40,357 bases of DNA from Nodosilinea sp. LEGE 07298 (GCF_015207265.1 NZ_JADEXE010000024.1:1-40357); one strand, 5' to 3'. Positions 16,254 to 25,811 are shown, counted from the stretch's first letter. Numbers and translations: made by a program. Notes: a model not told the origin generated them from the letters alone.

Positions 16254-17081
16254 TTAGTCAAAGAAGAAGGGGAAGTTGTAGGCCACGCCGAGGGAAATGC
16301 CCAAGGCAAAGCCGCTGGTAACCCGGAAGTTGCTGACGGCATTGAGGGTAAAGTTGCTGGAGATGGGAATATCAGCGCCAGCGTTGAGCAGCAAACCTAT
16401 GTCACCACTGGTGGGAATCTCAACCCCAATCCCAGCGTAGGGCTGAGCGAGAAAACCACTGTAGGAGATGGTGTTGAAGTTGTAGGTAACCGGAATGGTA
16501 AAGCCGGACCGATCGTTGGTGATGGTGGCCCCAGGCCGCACGGAGAAACGGGGACCCAAAGAAATTTTACTGATGATGTTGAAACCAAAGCTAGACAGAG
16601 CACTATCGCTGCGATTGCCAATGCCGATATTGCCGCCTACGCCTAGGTAATTTGGGGAGACAGAGACGGTAGTCGGGGTGGCTTGGGCCAGGTCAATAGA
16701 GTCGGTAGCTTCGGGGGCCGCTTCAACGGTGGCAGCCAGCAGAGCAGACTCAATGTCGCCAGCGGTAAACAGGTCGTTGCTAGTGATGGGAGCTTCCTCA
16801 GGCAGCGCTAGCAGGCTTGCTTCGCTAGGAGCAACCTCAGCGGTCTCGATCACATCTACTGTTTCAGCCGCGTCTACGGGCTCAGCTGCTTCTGTAGCTT
16901 CTACCACGGCAGGCTCAGCCACCGCTGCGGGAGCGACTTCTGCGGGAATAATTTCTACTTCAGATAGGATATTGTCGGTTAGTTCTAGATCGCTTAGCTG
17001 AGTTTGGGCCAGGGCAGGGCTTGTTACACCAGCCACAGCAGCTAAACCCAACGCTAGAGAAACTCGCTTGAGATACGCCAT
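16254..17081 (-). CDS. Secreted protein with acidic linker and predicted outer-membrane beta-barrel
   Basis: I do not recognise a named family. The 275-residue product has a clear signal peptide (basic start AYLKR, core VSLALGLAAVAGVTSPALA). An Ala/Glu/Val-rich acidic linker follows (about residues 35-130, with repeats of xEAAEPVDAAET type). The C-terminal half of about 140 residues is made of alternating beta strands with Gly turns (GVGGNIGIG, PYAGIGVEI, ALGISLGVAYNFPFF). It ends in an aromatic-rich strand FPFFFD, as outer-membrane barrels do. The ATG at 17081 has GAGGAG 11 bases upstream; an in-frame GTG at 17093 overlaps that site. A possible extended -10 (TGGTACAAT on the minus strand) lies at 17263-17271. 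Confidence 0.7.
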   Translation of the reverse strand: MAYLKRVSLALGLAAVAGVTSPALAQTQLSDLELTDNILSEVEIIPAEVAPAAVAEPAVVEATEAAEPVDAAETVDVIETAEVAPSEASLLALPEEAPITSNDLFTAGDIESALLAATVEAAPEATDSIDLAQATPTTVSVSPNYLGVGGNIGIGNRSDSALSSFGFNIISKISLGPRFSVRPGATITNDRSGFTIPVTYNFNTISYSGFLAQPYAGIGVEIPTSGDIGLLLNAGADIPISSNFTLNAVSNFRVTSGFALGISLGVAYNFPFFFD

Positions 17082-17380
17082 GATTTCGTTCACTCCTCAG
17101 ATTTTTAACAATCAGGTTTCGTCAGCCTAATGGCGACGATGACGACGTTCGAAACAACCAATCTCGAAATCGTACCGCCGTAGCTAAAGCTAGGAAAACT
17201 AAAAACGACCGTTTCCCGGCGCTACGGACCTGCACACCACATTTACCTTTGAATTTGGCTGAATTGTACCATCTTCAACCTAGAGACAAGGCTATGTTGA
17301 CAACATTTTGCACCTACCTAAGATAGATGCGACTCTACTGAAAGACAGATCAAATCGGGGATCAACCAACCTCTTAAGAT

Positions 17381-18328
17381 TTAGGTCAAAGGTTCAACGC
17401 TGGCGATGGTTTGGGTGACCAGACTGGCTAGCCGGGGCAGGATATCGCGATTCTGGCTATGCTCGCGGCCTTCAGTAAAGGCAACTAGCAGACCAGGCCT
17501 GCCGTTGGGCAGTTCAAAATAGATAGCATCGTGGCGGACCCTACTGGTATAGCCCGCCTTAGAGTACAGCACAGTGCCGGGAGGCAGGCCTGCCCCTAAA
17601 AAGCCGGTAACTTGGTCTTCTTCGCCAGGTTCTGGCAGGCCAGAGGGCAGCGAACGCTGCATTAAGTTGAGCATAGTCTGCGATCGCGCTGCCGAGACAG
17701 CCACCCCTCCAGCAATGCTGTGGATTAGCCGAGCCACAGCATTCGTGGAGAGCCGATTGCGATTTTCGTAGTGCTCCCCTACAAAAGCACGTTCCCGGCC
17801 ATAGGGGCCGTCACCCCAGGGCTTTTGGTTCAGGTTTACGCCAATGAGCTCGGGCCACTGGAGCGACTGAAAGAAACGGTTGACAATGTTGCGCTGATAG
17901 CACCAGGTCTCATAGGGGCCAAGGGGTAGTTCTGGACCGCTGGTGGTGCCGCTGAGCATATCGATGACCAGCGACGTCGCGTCGTTGCTAGAGACTACAA
18001 TCATGTCCTTGAGTGCCCGATCAAGCTCAGCAGAAGGGGGGATCATGCCCTGTTCAAGCCATTCGTGGGCCGCTACCAGATAAAACAGCTTCACCACACT
18101 GGCTGGATAGATCTGCTCGACCCCTCGATAGCTAGCTCCGCGCGGCTGACGCTGCCAAAAGTCGGTGGCGCTGAGGGCACCGCCAGTATTGGTAATGTAG
18201 GGCGGGTCGTACACCACCCAGGTAACGGCAATTTGAGTAGGCGTAAGGGTAAATTCAGCCCGCACCTGCTCTAGCACCTGGTCGAGAACCGTTTGTAGGG
18301 TGGAGTCGAGGGTAAAAAATAGTGTCAT
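17381..18328 (-). CDS. Class A beta-lactamase-like serine hydrolase
   Basis: The 315-residue product has the three active-site motifs of the serine beta-lactamase/DD-peptidase fold: SxxK as ASVVKLF, SxN as SSNDAT, and a KxG box as SKAGYT. A signal peptide is not evident from the chosen start, so it may be cytoplasmic, unlike true secreted beta-lactamases. It is more likely a cyanobacterial peptidase or esterase of this family than a resistance enzyme. I chose ATG 18328 (MTLFFTLDSTLQ). A longer frame reaching 18442 would translate into the short-repeat DNA upstream and is doubtful, but neither start has a good ribosome binding site. Confidence 0.75.
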   Translation of the reverse strand: MTLFFTLDSTLQTVLDQVLEQVRAEFTLTPTQIAVTWVVYDPPYITNTGGALSATDFWQRQPRGASYRGVEQIYPASVVKLFYLVAAHEWLEQGMIPPSAELDRALKDMIVVSSNDATSLVIDMLSGTTSGPELPLGPYETWCYQRNIVNRFFQSLQWPELIGVNLNQKPWGDGPYGRERAFVGEHYENRNRLSTNAVARLIHSIAGGVAVSAARSQTMLNLMQRSLPSGLPEPGEEDQVTGFLGAGLPPGTVLYSKAGYTSRVRHDAIYFELPNGRPGLLVAFTEGREHSQNRDILPRLASLVTQTIASVEPLT

Positions 18329-18455
18329 GGCCAGCGCCTGTGTCTTAGGTAACCGCTCGTTAATCAAATCATCCTTCACTATCAGTACGACATAGCCGAG
18401 GGGATAAGGTAAGAGGTTCCAGGTGTACGGTTCAGGGTTCAAGGCAAGCCTCGAC

Positions 18456-18517
18456 CCGTGAACCTCAAACCGTTAACCTCAAACCGTGAACCTCAACCGT
18501 AAGCCGTAAGCCGTAAA
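18456..18517. repeat. Short tandem repeats between serine hydrolase and dienelactone hydrolase genes
   Basis: The unit CCGTGAACCTCAAA occurs at 18456-18469, 18470-18483 (one change) and 18484-18496 (one base short). It is followed by three heptamers CCGTAAG, CCGTAAG and CCGTAAA (18497-18517). The stretch separates divergent genes and appears non-coding. Heptanucleotide-type repeats like these are common in filamentous cyanobacterial intergenic DNA. Confidence 0.75.
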
Positions 18518-18575
18518 CCCAAAACTTGATACCTATTCCCCCTCATCCCCCTTGACAAACCTTGGAGGTCAACCT

Positions 18576-19334
18576 GTGCAAATTCAACGCCGTGACGTGG
18601 GTCTTACCGTAGACGATAGCTTGATGCGCCTCTACGTAGCTGAACCGGCTGAGGCGGGTCAGTACCCCGGTGTATTGTTCTATTCAGATATTTATCAACT
18701 CGGCGGGCCAATTCTGCGCCTGGCCGATCGCCTGGCGGGCTATGGCTATGTGGTAGCGGCTCCCGAAATTTTTCACCGGCTAGAACCGATTGGCACGGTG
18801 ATAGAGCCCAACGATATAGGCCGCCTGCGGGGCAACGACGCCGCTCGTCGCACTGAGGTAGCCAATTATGACGCTGACACTGATGCTGCCCTAGATTGGC
18901 TGCAAAACCATGCCACCGTCGCTCCTGAAAAGATCGGTACCCTGGGGTTTTGCATTGGTGGCCACCTGGCCTGCCGCGCCGCCCTCAACCCTGGGGTGAA
19001 AGCGGCCGTATGCTGCTACCCGACGGGCATTCACAGCGGCAAATTGGGCAAAGATCGAGCCGACACCCTAGAGCGTTTGGGCGAAATCTCGGCTCGACTA
19101 CTGCTCATTTTTGGGGATCACGATCCCCACGTACCCGCCGAGGGGCGAGATACGATTCTCAATGCCTTAAGAACAGCAGGACGTGAGCCCAAAACCCTGA
19201 TCTACCCGGCCAACCATACCTTCATGCGCGATGATGGCTACCGCTACGATCCTGCCGCTACCGATGCCGCCTGGACTGAAATTGTGGCCTTTTTGCAGGT
19301 GGCTTTTGGCACCGCTGCACTGCCGTTCCCATAG
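18576..19334 (+). CDS. Dienelactone hydrolase family protein
   Basis: The 252-residue product is an alpha/beta hydrolase of the DLH family. The catalytic nucleophile is the Cys in GFCIGGH (the GxCxGG elbow), with the acid in FGDHDPHVP and the His in PANHTFMRDDGYRYDP, in the expected order. The usual substrate of characterised members is dienelactone, but most cyanobacterial relatives have no known substrate. The start is GTG 18576 because GGAGG (18564-18568) lies seven bases before it. An upstream TTG at 18552 would include that site in the protein. No signal peptide is seen, so it should be cytosolic. Confidence 0.9.
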   Translation: MQIQRRDVGLTVDDSLMRLYVAEPAEAGQYPGVLFYSDIYQLGGPILRLADRLAGYGYVVAAPEIFHRLEPIGTVIEPNDIGRLRGNDAARRTEVANYDADTDAALDWLQNHATVAPEKIGTLGFCIGGHLACRAALNPGVKAAVCCYPTGIHSGKLGKDRADTLERLGEISARLLLIFGDHDPHVPAEGRDTILNALRTAGREPKTLIYPANHTFMRDDGYRYDPAATDAAWTEIVAFLQVAFGTAALPFP

Positions 19335-19629
19335 TCTTAAAGTGGGTGGGTATGCTAAGTCGTGGTCAAAGCCAGGGCATTCTGTTCAAATCGCAACGTT
19401 TACTGCCCTAGACCTGGGGTATACGGTTAGAGTAATAGGTGTCTAGCGGGTTTGCAGTTGCCTTGGCAGCGTGTTGGCGCTAGAGGAGTAGCCCTCATTT
19501 ACAGCTCCATTGACACAGTGCCTTTGGCCTGCCGCCAATAGGCTAAAGCCTACACACTTTATAACTACCCAGGCGGCTGACTGCGCCCATTGCTTTCGTT
19601 CCCATCTGCCACGCTTGAGTAGGGTTCCT

Positions 19630-22197
19630 ATGGCAACTCAGATCAATGGCCCCTTAGGGCCGGGCAGTGATCATGGCAGCATGATCACTGCGCTGTCTCT
19701 GGCTAACCAGCACAGTTCTCTGACTAACCGGGTACGCGATCTGCCGACCCCGCAGTTTATTAGCCTGCTCGACCAAATTACGGCGGAGTTTGAGCATTTT
19801 TTGCGTGCTATCGACATGATCAACAACGAGTCGTTGGAGATCATGCTGGAGCAAATCTTAGAAGCCTTTACCCTCAAGATTGGCCAAATTTTGCAGGCCG
19901 AGCGTACCACCATCTTCATGGTGGATCACGAAAAGCAGGAGCTGTGGTCAAAAATTGCCCAGGGGGATGGGGAGCGATCGCTCGAAATTCGCGTACCTAT
20001 GGGCAAAGGGATCTCGGGCTATGTGGCCACCAACGTCACACCGCTAAATATCCCCGACGCCTATGCTGACGAGCGCTTTGACAGCACCTACGACCAAAAG
20101 CACGGCTACCGTACTCGCAGCATCCTCTGCATGCCGGTACTGAGCAAAAAGAGCAACAGTATTGTGGCGGTGGTGCAGCTGCTCAACAAGCTCAACAGCA
20201 CCCCCTTCAACGGTCAAGACGAGCGCCACTTCAAAGAATTCGCCGAATCGCTGGGGGTAATTCTCGAAAGCTGCAATTCCTTCTATATTGCCGCCCGCAA
20301 CCAGAAGGGGGTCGCCGCCCTACTCAAGGCGATCTCATCGCTGGAGCAAAGCTTAGATTTAGAAAAAACCCTGCAGTCGGTGATGGAAGAGGCCCGCCAG
20401 CTCATGCAGGCCGATCGCAGCACCCTGTGGCTGATCGACGACGAAAGCGGCGACCTGTGGTCAAAGGTCAAGTCGGGCGACGGCAAATCGATGATGGAGC
20501 TGCGCAATCCTAGAAACAGCGGCATTGTCGGCCATGTAGCCACCACGGGCGAGCTACTGAATATTCCCGACGCCTACCAAGATCCCCGCTTTAACCCCGA
20601 CCCCGACAAACGCACCGGCTACACCACCCGCACCATTCTCTGCATGCCTGTGTTTGACTCGGGCGGCAGACTGATCGCGGTTACTCAGCTCATCAATAAG
20701 GCCCAGGGTACCTTCACCACCTCCGACGAGGCTTTCATGCGAGCCTTTAACATTCAGGCTGGTGTAGCCCTAGAAAATGCCAAGCTGTTTGAGAGCGTAC
20801 TGGTCGAAAAGCAGTACCAGAAAGACATTTTGCAAAGTCTCTCCGATGCCGTTATCTCCACCGATATGGAGGGCCGCATTGTTACCATCAACGACGCCGC
20901 CCTAGAGCTAATTGGCTGCCCCGAAGATACCGACTACAGCCGTAAAATTCGCGATCGCTGGCAATCTGCCCTCCTGCATCGCCCCGTATGGGATGCGATC
21001 CCCATCGATAGCCTGCACTTTCGCCTTGAAGACAGCCTAAAACACGGCGCTCGCCACTATGTCCCTGAGCAGAGCCTGCGGGTAGCGGTGGCCCCCGGCC
21101 CTGGCACTGGGTTAGACCTCATCTCTGAACTGGCCCTACCCGATCCTGGTCATCCCGAAATCTATCGAGCCTGGGGCAATTTAGCCGCTCCACCAGTGCC
21201 AGCCGACCTAGTGCAACGCATCGAGCGCAGCATTAATCTCACCGTCAACCCTCTCACCAATCCCGAGGGCGGCGTGCTAGGCGGTCTGCTAGTGCTCGAA
21301 GACATCAGCCAGGAGAAGCGGATGAAGAGCACCCTCTACCGCTACATGACCCCCGGCGTAGCCGAGCAGGTCATGGCCCTGGGCGACGATTTGTTGATGA
21401 AAGGCGAGCGAAAAGAAGTCACCGTACTGTTCTCCGACATTCGCGGCTACACCACCCTGACCGAAGATTTAGAAGCCGACAAAGTCGTTGAAATGCTCAA
21501 CGCCTACTTTGAAACCATGGTGGAGTCGGTGTTTAACTTTGAGGGCACCCTCGACAAATTTATCGGCGACGCGCTGATGGCCGTGTTCGGCGCGCCACTG
21601 CCCCTCACCAACCATGCCTGGGCAGCAGTGCAGAGCGCCCTGGATATGCGGCGGCGGTTAGCAAAGTTTAATGCCGAGCGGGGGGTCCTGGGTCAGCCCG
21701 AGATCCGCTTTGGCATTGGTATTAGCTCTGGCGAGGTCGTTTCAGGCAACATTGGCTCCCAGCGCAAAATGGAGTATACGGTGATTGGCGATGGGGTCAA
21801 CCTCAGCTCTCGCCTGGAGGGCGTTACCAAAGAGTACGGCTGCGACATTGTGATCAGCGAATACACCTATGCTCTCTGCGCCGACAAGATTTGGGTGCGC
21901 GAACTCGATCGCACCCAGGTCAAGGGCAAGCAGCAGGCTGTCGGCCTCTACGAGCTAATCGATAAATGCGATACCCCGCTCACCCCTGGCACCGAAGAAT
22001 TTTTAGACCTTTATGCCAAAGCTCGTAGCGCCTATACTTCGATGCGCTTTGACGAGGCCCTGATCCTCTTTGAGCAAGCCCAGCAGATGCGCCCCGACGA
22101 CAAAGCCGTGGCGGTACACCTCAGTCGAGCCCGCCAGTATCGGCTGCAGCCGCCTCCCGAAGATTGGGATGGGGTTTATATCATGACTACCAAGTGA
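19630..22197 (+). CDS. Adenylate cyclase with tandem GAF domains, PAS and TPR-like tail (CyaB type)
   Basis: The 855-residue protein should make cAMP and be controlled by ligand binding to its GAF domains. Two GAF domains lie at about residues 50-205 and 225-385. Both keep the NKFDE signature in order (NKLNSTPFNGQDE near 185 and NKAQGTFTTSDE near 355), the hallmark of the cyclic-nucleotide-binding GAFs of Anabaena CyaB1/CyaB2 and phosphodiesterases. A PAS domain (from about 395, ISTDMEGRIVTINDAALELIG) follows. A class III cyclase domain (about 575-773) has metal-binding Asp in FSDIRGY and FIGDALMAVFG, the substrate Lys in LDKFIGDA and Thr in EYTVIGDG, which favour ATP over GTP. The tail resembles one TPR. 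The ATG at 19630 gives a sensible N-terminus; an in-frame start at 19510 is less likely. Confidence 0.9.
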   Translation: MATQINGPLGPGSDHGSMITALSLANQHSSLTNRVRDLPTPQFISLLDQITAEFEHFLRAIDMINNESLEIMLEQILEAFTLKIGQILQAERTTIFMVDHEKQELWSKIAQGDGERSLEIRVPMGKGISGYVATNVTPLNIPDAYADERFDSTYDQKHGYRTRSILCMPVLSKKSNSIVAVVQLLNKLNSTPFNGQDERHFKEFAESLGVILESCNSFYIAARNQKGVAALLKAISSLEQSLDLEKTLQSVMEEARQLMQADRSTLWLIDDESGDLWSKVKSGDGKSMMELRNPRNSGIVGHVATTGELLNIPDAYQDPRFNPDPDKRTGYTTRTILCMPVFDSGGRLIAVTQLINKAQGTFTTSDEAFMRAFNIQAGVALENAKLFESVLVEKQYQKDILQSLSDAVISTDMEGRIVTINDAALELIGCPEDTDYSRKIRDRWQSALLHRPVWDAIPIDSLHFRLEDSLKHGARHYVPEQSLRVAVAPGPGTGLDLISELALPDPGHPEIYRAWGNLAAPPVPADLVQRIERSINLTVNPLTNPEGGVLGGLLVLEDISQEKRMKSTLYRYMTPGVAEQVMALGDDLLMKGERKEVTVLFSDIRGYTTLTEDLEADKVVEMLNAYFETMVESVFNFEGTLDKFIGDALMAVFGAPLPLTNHAWAAVQSALDMRRRLAKFNAERGVLGQPEIRFGIGISSGEVVSGNIGSQRKMEYTVIGDGVNLSSRLEGVTKEYGCDIVISEYTYALCADKIWVRELDRTQVKGKQQAVGLYELIDKCDTPLTPGTEEFLDLYAKARSAYTSMRFDEALILFEQAQQMRPDDKAVAVHLSRARQYRLQPPPEDWDGVYIMTTK

Positions 22198-22340
22198 TGC
22201 TGCTTCCATAGTGGCGGCTACTGCATTAGCCCCGATCCGGCCTATCTATCGCAGAGGTCGCAAACCCGCTAGGATGTGAGTTGTGTTCATTTTGGACACT
22301 TTATAGGTTATTCCGTCGCTGTTGAGCTAACGCACTGCCC

Positions 22341-23285
22341 ATGTCTCTGTTTGACTGGTTTGCAAATCGCCGTAAGTCAGGCCCTATTAGCGAAGACCGC
22401 CAGGAGCGAGAAATTGCCGATGGCCTATGGACTAAGTGTGAGCACTGCGACGTTCTCACCTACACCAAAGACCTACGCACCAATCAGTGGGTCTGCGGCG
22501 AGTGCGGCCATCACCACCGCATCTTTAGCGACGAACGCATTCGCCAGCTTATCGATGCCAACACCTGGCAGGCGCTCGATACCCACATTCAGCCCCAGGA
22601 TCCGCTTAGTTTTAAAGATCGCAAGGGCTACGGCGATCGCCTGCGCGATACCCAGGCTAAAACCAAGCTGAGCGACGCTGTGCAAACCGGTCTAGGCGAG
22701 CTCGACGGCCTACCCGTAGCCCTCGGCGTCATGGATTTTCGTTTTATGGGCGGCAGCATGGGCTCGGTGGTGGGCGAAAAGCTCACCCGTATGATCGAGC
22801 GCGGTACCGCCACCGGTCGCCCCGTCATCATTGTCTGCGCCTCGGGGGGAGCCCGAATGCAGGAGGGCATGCTCAGCCTGATGCAAATGGCCAAGATTTC
22901 TGGGGCGCTACAGCAGCACCAGGCCGCTAAGCTCCTCTACATGCCGGTGCTCACCCACCCCACGACAGGTGGCGTGACGGCCAGCTTTGCCATGCTGGGC
23001 GATATTATTTTGGCTGAGCCCAAAGCTACCATCGGGTTTGCCGGTCGCCGAGTGGTCGAGCAAACCCTGCGCGAAAAACTTCCTGATGACTTTCAGACCG
23101 CTGAATACCTGCGCGACCACGGTTTTGTCGACTTAATTGTGCCACGCACCCAGCTCAAACAGCGGCTGGCTCAGCTGATTCAACTGCATCAGCCCGTCGC
23201 TGTACCTGCCGCTTTAGATGGTCATGCTTCCTGGAGCAATAGCTTAGAAACCGTAGCGCCAACCCACATTAGCGTCGATTTGTAA
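22341..23285 (+). CDS. accD: Acetyl-CoA carboxylase carboxyltransferase subunit beta
   Basis: AccD, with AccA, transfers the carboxyl group from carboxybiotin to acetyl-CoA to make malonyl-CoA for fatty acid synthesis. The 314-residue product begins [12 protein letters not shown] and carries the four-Cys zinc ribbon (CEHC ... CGEC, about residues 33-55). The crotonase-fold core includes [17 protein letters not shown] and the oxyanion segment [15 protein letters not shown]. The length and ending ([21 protein letters not shown]) are typical. It is the first gene of a plus-strand run leading to psbV, but the 198-bp gap suggests separate transcripts. Confidence 0.97.
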   Translation: MSLFDWFANRRKSGPISEDRQEREIADGLWTKCEHCDVLTYTKDLRTNQWVCGECGHHHRIFSDERIRQLIDANTWQALDTHIQPQDPLSFKDRKGYGDRLRDTQAKTKLSDAVQTGLGELDGLPVALGVMDFRFMGGSMGSVVGEKLTRMIERGTATGRPVIIVCASGGARMQEGMLSLMQMAKISGALQQHQAAKLLYMPVLTHPTTGGVTASFAMLGDIILAEPKATIGFAGRRVVEQTLREKLPDDFQTAEYLRDHGFVDLIVPRTQLKQRLAQLIQLHQPVAVPAALDGHASWSNSLETVAPTHISVDL

Positions 23286-23483
23286 CGGCAAAACATTGGG
23301 AATGGACCCCTTCGGTGGCATGATAGACATTACAAGAATGATTTGATGGGGGAAAACTCCATTGAGTTAACTCTAAATTCAAGGCCAGATGTGGAGGTTT
23401 GCCCTAGGACAAACATATCCTCAGATGGACTTGATACAGCTGTGTTGATTTCATACCCAAGCCCTATACATTCGAGGAGAACC

Positions 23484-23990
23484 ATGTTGAAGAGATGCAT
23501 TTGGCTAGTTGCGGTCGCACTCTTCTTTGTAAGCCACCTGGTCATGGGAGACGCTGTCGCGGCTGAGCTAGATGAAGCTACCCGTACGGTGCCGCTCAAT
23601 GCCGGAGGCGATACCTATGTGTTGTCACTGGAGCAGATCACTCGTGGTCGTCGCCAGTTTAACTACGCCTGTGGCACCTGCCACGTAGGAGGAATTACCA
23701 AGACCAACCCCACCGTTGGCCTTGATCCAGAGACTCTGGCCGGTGCCCTGCCTGCTCGCGACAATATTGAAGCTTTGGTGGCCTACCTGAAAGAGCCGAT
23801 GACCTACGATGGTCTAACCGATATTTCTCAGGTGCACCCCAGCAAGAAGAGCGCCGATATTTATCCCAAGATGCGTAGTTTGACCGAGGAAGATTTGGTG
23901 GCGATCTCAGGTCATATTTTGCTTCAGCCCAAGGTCATTGGCGACATGTGGGGAGCTGGTAAAACCCGCTTCTCTGCTCCTCAGGTCTAG
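23484..23990 (+). CDS. psbV: Photosystem II cytochrome c-550
   Basis: PsbV is an extrinsic lumenal subunit that stabilises the manganese cluster of cyanobacterial photosystem II. The 168-residue precursor has a signal peptide (MLKRCIWLVAVALFFVSHLVMGDAVA), after which the mature protein should start at about AELDEATRTV. The haem-binding motif is CGTCH, and the distal ligand His lies in ISQVHPSKK. The C-terminus (GDMWGAGKTRFSAPQV) is typical. The ATG at 23484 has GAGGAGA (23474-23480) a few bases upstream. An open extension to 23343 is untranslated leader. Confidence 0.97.
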   Translation: MLKRCIWLVAVALFFVSHLVMGDAVAAELDEATRTVPLNAGGDTYVLSLEQITRGRRQFNYACGTCHVGGITKTNPTVGLDPETLAGALPARDNIEALVAYLKEPMTYDGLTDISQVHPSKKSADIYPKMRSLTEEDLVAISGHILLQPKVIGDMWGAGKTRFSAPQV

Positions 23991-24203
23991 GGAAAGTTTG
24001 GTAGCTTGGGAGCTGAGCCAGTGTTTGATGGGTTACGTCTAGGTTAACTACGATTTCTGCTAGCAGTGCTTCGTAGGTCGCCCACGACGGCAATTACCCC
24101 AGGGTCAAAGCTCCAAGTTACCGCGCAAAGCAGGTAATATGCGATAGGAAGGCTGTTTAACAGCCCCCTGATTGAACTGGAGATACGAGTTTTAGAGGTA
24201 GAT

Positions 24204-24620
24204 ATGCAACGTGTATTTCGCGCCGCCCAGCGTTTGGGTCTAGTTATTTTGTCTGCTCTGCTAGTGGTGGGTACGCTTACCCTAGCCTCTGCACCCGCTG
24301 CAGCCACCAATTACGATGTCAAAATGGGTTCTGATGCGGGTCTACTCGTATTCGAACCCAGCACTGTCACCGTTTCGCCTGGCGATACTGTGACCTGGGT
24401 GAACAACAAAATGGCCCCCCACAACGTCGTGTTTGATGCCGCTAACGTGCCTGGCGACAAGGCCCTGGCCGACAGCATCTCCCACACTCAGCTGACCTTT
24501 GCCCCCGGCGAAAACTACTCCACCACCTTTACCAGCGACATGCCTGCTGGTACCTACACCTACTACTGCGCTCCCCACCGTGGAGCTGGCATGGTAGCTA
24601 AGGTGATTTTGGAGAAGTAA
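24204..24620 (+). CDS. petE: Plastocyanin
   Basis: Plastocyanin carries electrons in the thylakoid lumen from cytochrome b6f to photosystem I. The 138-residue precursor has a Sec-type signal ending at about ASAPAAA, so the mature protein has about 105 residues. Copper ligands are all present: His in MAPHNVVFD, then Cys, His and Met in [11 protein letters not shown]. In many cyanobacteria petE is induced by copper and exchanged for cytochrome c6; no petJ is in the window. A good terminator follows at 24676-24703, so petE should be a single-gene transcript. Its place 213 bp after psbV groups two lumenal electron-transfer or PSII proteins. Confidence 0.97.
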   Translation: MQRVFRAAQRLGLVILSALLVVGTLTLASAPAAATNYDVKMGSDAGLLVFEPSTVTVSPGDTVTWVNNKMAPHNVVFDAANVPGDKALADSISHTQLTFAPGENYSTTFTSDMPAGTYTYYCAPHRGAGMVAKVILEK

Positions 24621-24675
24621 GCAAATTCTGGGCCTGAACGGCCTAGCGTTTCTGGATCAAGTCTAATTAGCTAAG

Positions 24676-24703
24676 AAGAGCGTCTTTCGAGGCGCTCTTT
24701 TTT
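24676..24703 (+). terminator. Rho-independent terminator of petE
   Basis: AAGAGCGTCT (24676-24685) and AGGCGCTCTT (24690-24699) form a 10-pair stem, with one G-T pair, around a TTCG tetraloop. The stem runs directly into six T residues (24698-24703). It lies 55 bases after the petE stop. Confidence 0.92.
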
Positions 24704-24800
24704 GGTTTGAAGGTCGCTTTTCTTGCCACGATGGTCAAAGATCAGCCCCTAAGGGCGATCGCGTATAGTTTTCCTAGCGCTGTAGTTTGCTGCGATCGCC

Positions 24801-25322
24801 ATGAGACAGGTTCAGGTTCATCCCCCCAACTATCAGTGGGTTAGAGACTTTGAAGCCGAAGCCGCCCAGGTTGCCCTGGCTTTGGGCGACAGTGTGGTGC
24901 ACATTCACCATATCGGCAGTACCGCCATTGCCAATATCTATGCCAAACCCGTGATCGATCTGCTAGTGGAGGTCAACGACATCGACATGGTCGATGGTTA
25001 CAGTGCCGCGATGGTCGCTTTGGGCTACGAGGTGATGGGCGAGTTTGGCCTGCCGGGGCGACGCTACTTTCGCAAAGACAGTGCCGAGGGCGACCGAACC
25101 CATCACGTCCACACCTTTCAAACGGGTTCCTTCGAAATCGTTCGCCACCTGGCCTTTCGCGACTTTATGATCGCTCATCCCGACTGCGCCCAGCAGTACA
25201 GCAACCTCAAACGCGCCCTGGCAGCACAGTATCCTGAAGACATCGACGGCTACATGGATGGCAAAGACGAATTTGTCAAAGCTATGGAGCAACGGGCACT
25301 GCAGTGGCGAGGAACAGTATGA
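24801..25322 (+). CDS. GrpB family protein (UPF0157)
   Basis: The 173-residue product belongs to the GrpB/UPF0157 group, a branch of the nucleotidyltransferase superfamily. The signature HHIGSTAIANIYAKPVIDLLVEV (about residues 36-58) contains the GS and the Asp of the nucleotidyltransferase fold, and RYFRKDSAEGDRTHHVHTF follows. Function in bacteria is not established. The gene overlaps the next one by four bases (ATGA at 25319-25322), so the two are translationally coupled. Confidence 0.9.
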   Translation: MRQVQVHPPNYQWVRDFEAEAAQVALALGDSVVHIHHIGSTAIANIYAKPVIDLLVEVNDIDMVDGYSAAMVALGYEVMGEFGLPGRRYFRKDSAEGDRTHHVHTFQTGSFEIVRHLAFRDFMIAHPDCAQQYSNLKRALAAQYPEDIDGYMDGKDEFVKAMEQRALQWRGTV

Positions 25323-25798
25323 GCCAATCTAAACACCACCTCTACCGAGTAGAGGTGCACTGGACCGGTAATAACGGCCAGGGCACCGAGAGCTACCGCG
25401 CCTACGATCGCGCCCACCGCATTAGCGTTGAGGGCAAACCTCCGATCGAAGCCTCGGCTGACCCGGCCTTTCGCGGCGATAAAACCAAGTACAATCCAGA
25501 AGAAATGTTGGTTGCGTCTCTATCGAGCTGCCATATGCTCTGGTACCTGCACCTGTGCGCTGAGGCCAAGGTCGTAGTCACTGGTTATGTCGACTATCCC
25601 ATCGGTACGATGATTGAAACGGAGGGCGGCAGCGGACAGTTTTCTAAGGTTTTGCTGCGCCCTGTCGTCACCCTGGCATCTCAAAGCAATGCAGAGTTGG
25701 CAACACAGCTCCATGCGCAGGCCCATCAAAAGTGCTTTGTCGCCAACTCGGTCAACTTTCCGGTGCAGTGTGAGTCGACCATTCAGCTCGAACCCTAA
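25319..25798 (+). CDS. OsmC family peroxiredoxin-like protein
   Basis: OsmC/Ohr proteins reduce organic hydroperoxides with a pair of reactive cysteines. The 159-residue product has Cys in ASLSSCHMLWYLHLC and in HQKCFVANSVNFPV, the two positions expected for the peroxidatic and resolving cysteines. The YNPEEMLVASL helix start is typical. The ATG at 25319 overlaps the grpB-like stop and has GAGGAA at 25309-25314. A GTG at 25304 is an alternative. It probably forms a two-gene operon with the upstream gene and converges on the MetX-like gene 13 bp away. Confidence 0.9.
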   Translation: MSQSKHHLYRVEVHWTGNNGQGTESYRAYDRAHRISVEGKPPIEASADPAFRGDKTKYNPEEMLVASLSSCHMLWYLHLCAEAKVVVTGYVDYPIGTMIETEGGSGQFSKVLLRPVVTLASQSNAELATQLHAQAHQKCFVANSVNFPVQCESTIQLEP

Positions 25799-25811
25799 TT
25801 TCGAGTTCGGG

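Noticed and set aside
18329-18442. N-terminal extension of the serine hydrolase
   Set aside because: It translates sequence adjoining the short-repeat region and adds no recognisable motif; the ATG at 18328 is preferred.
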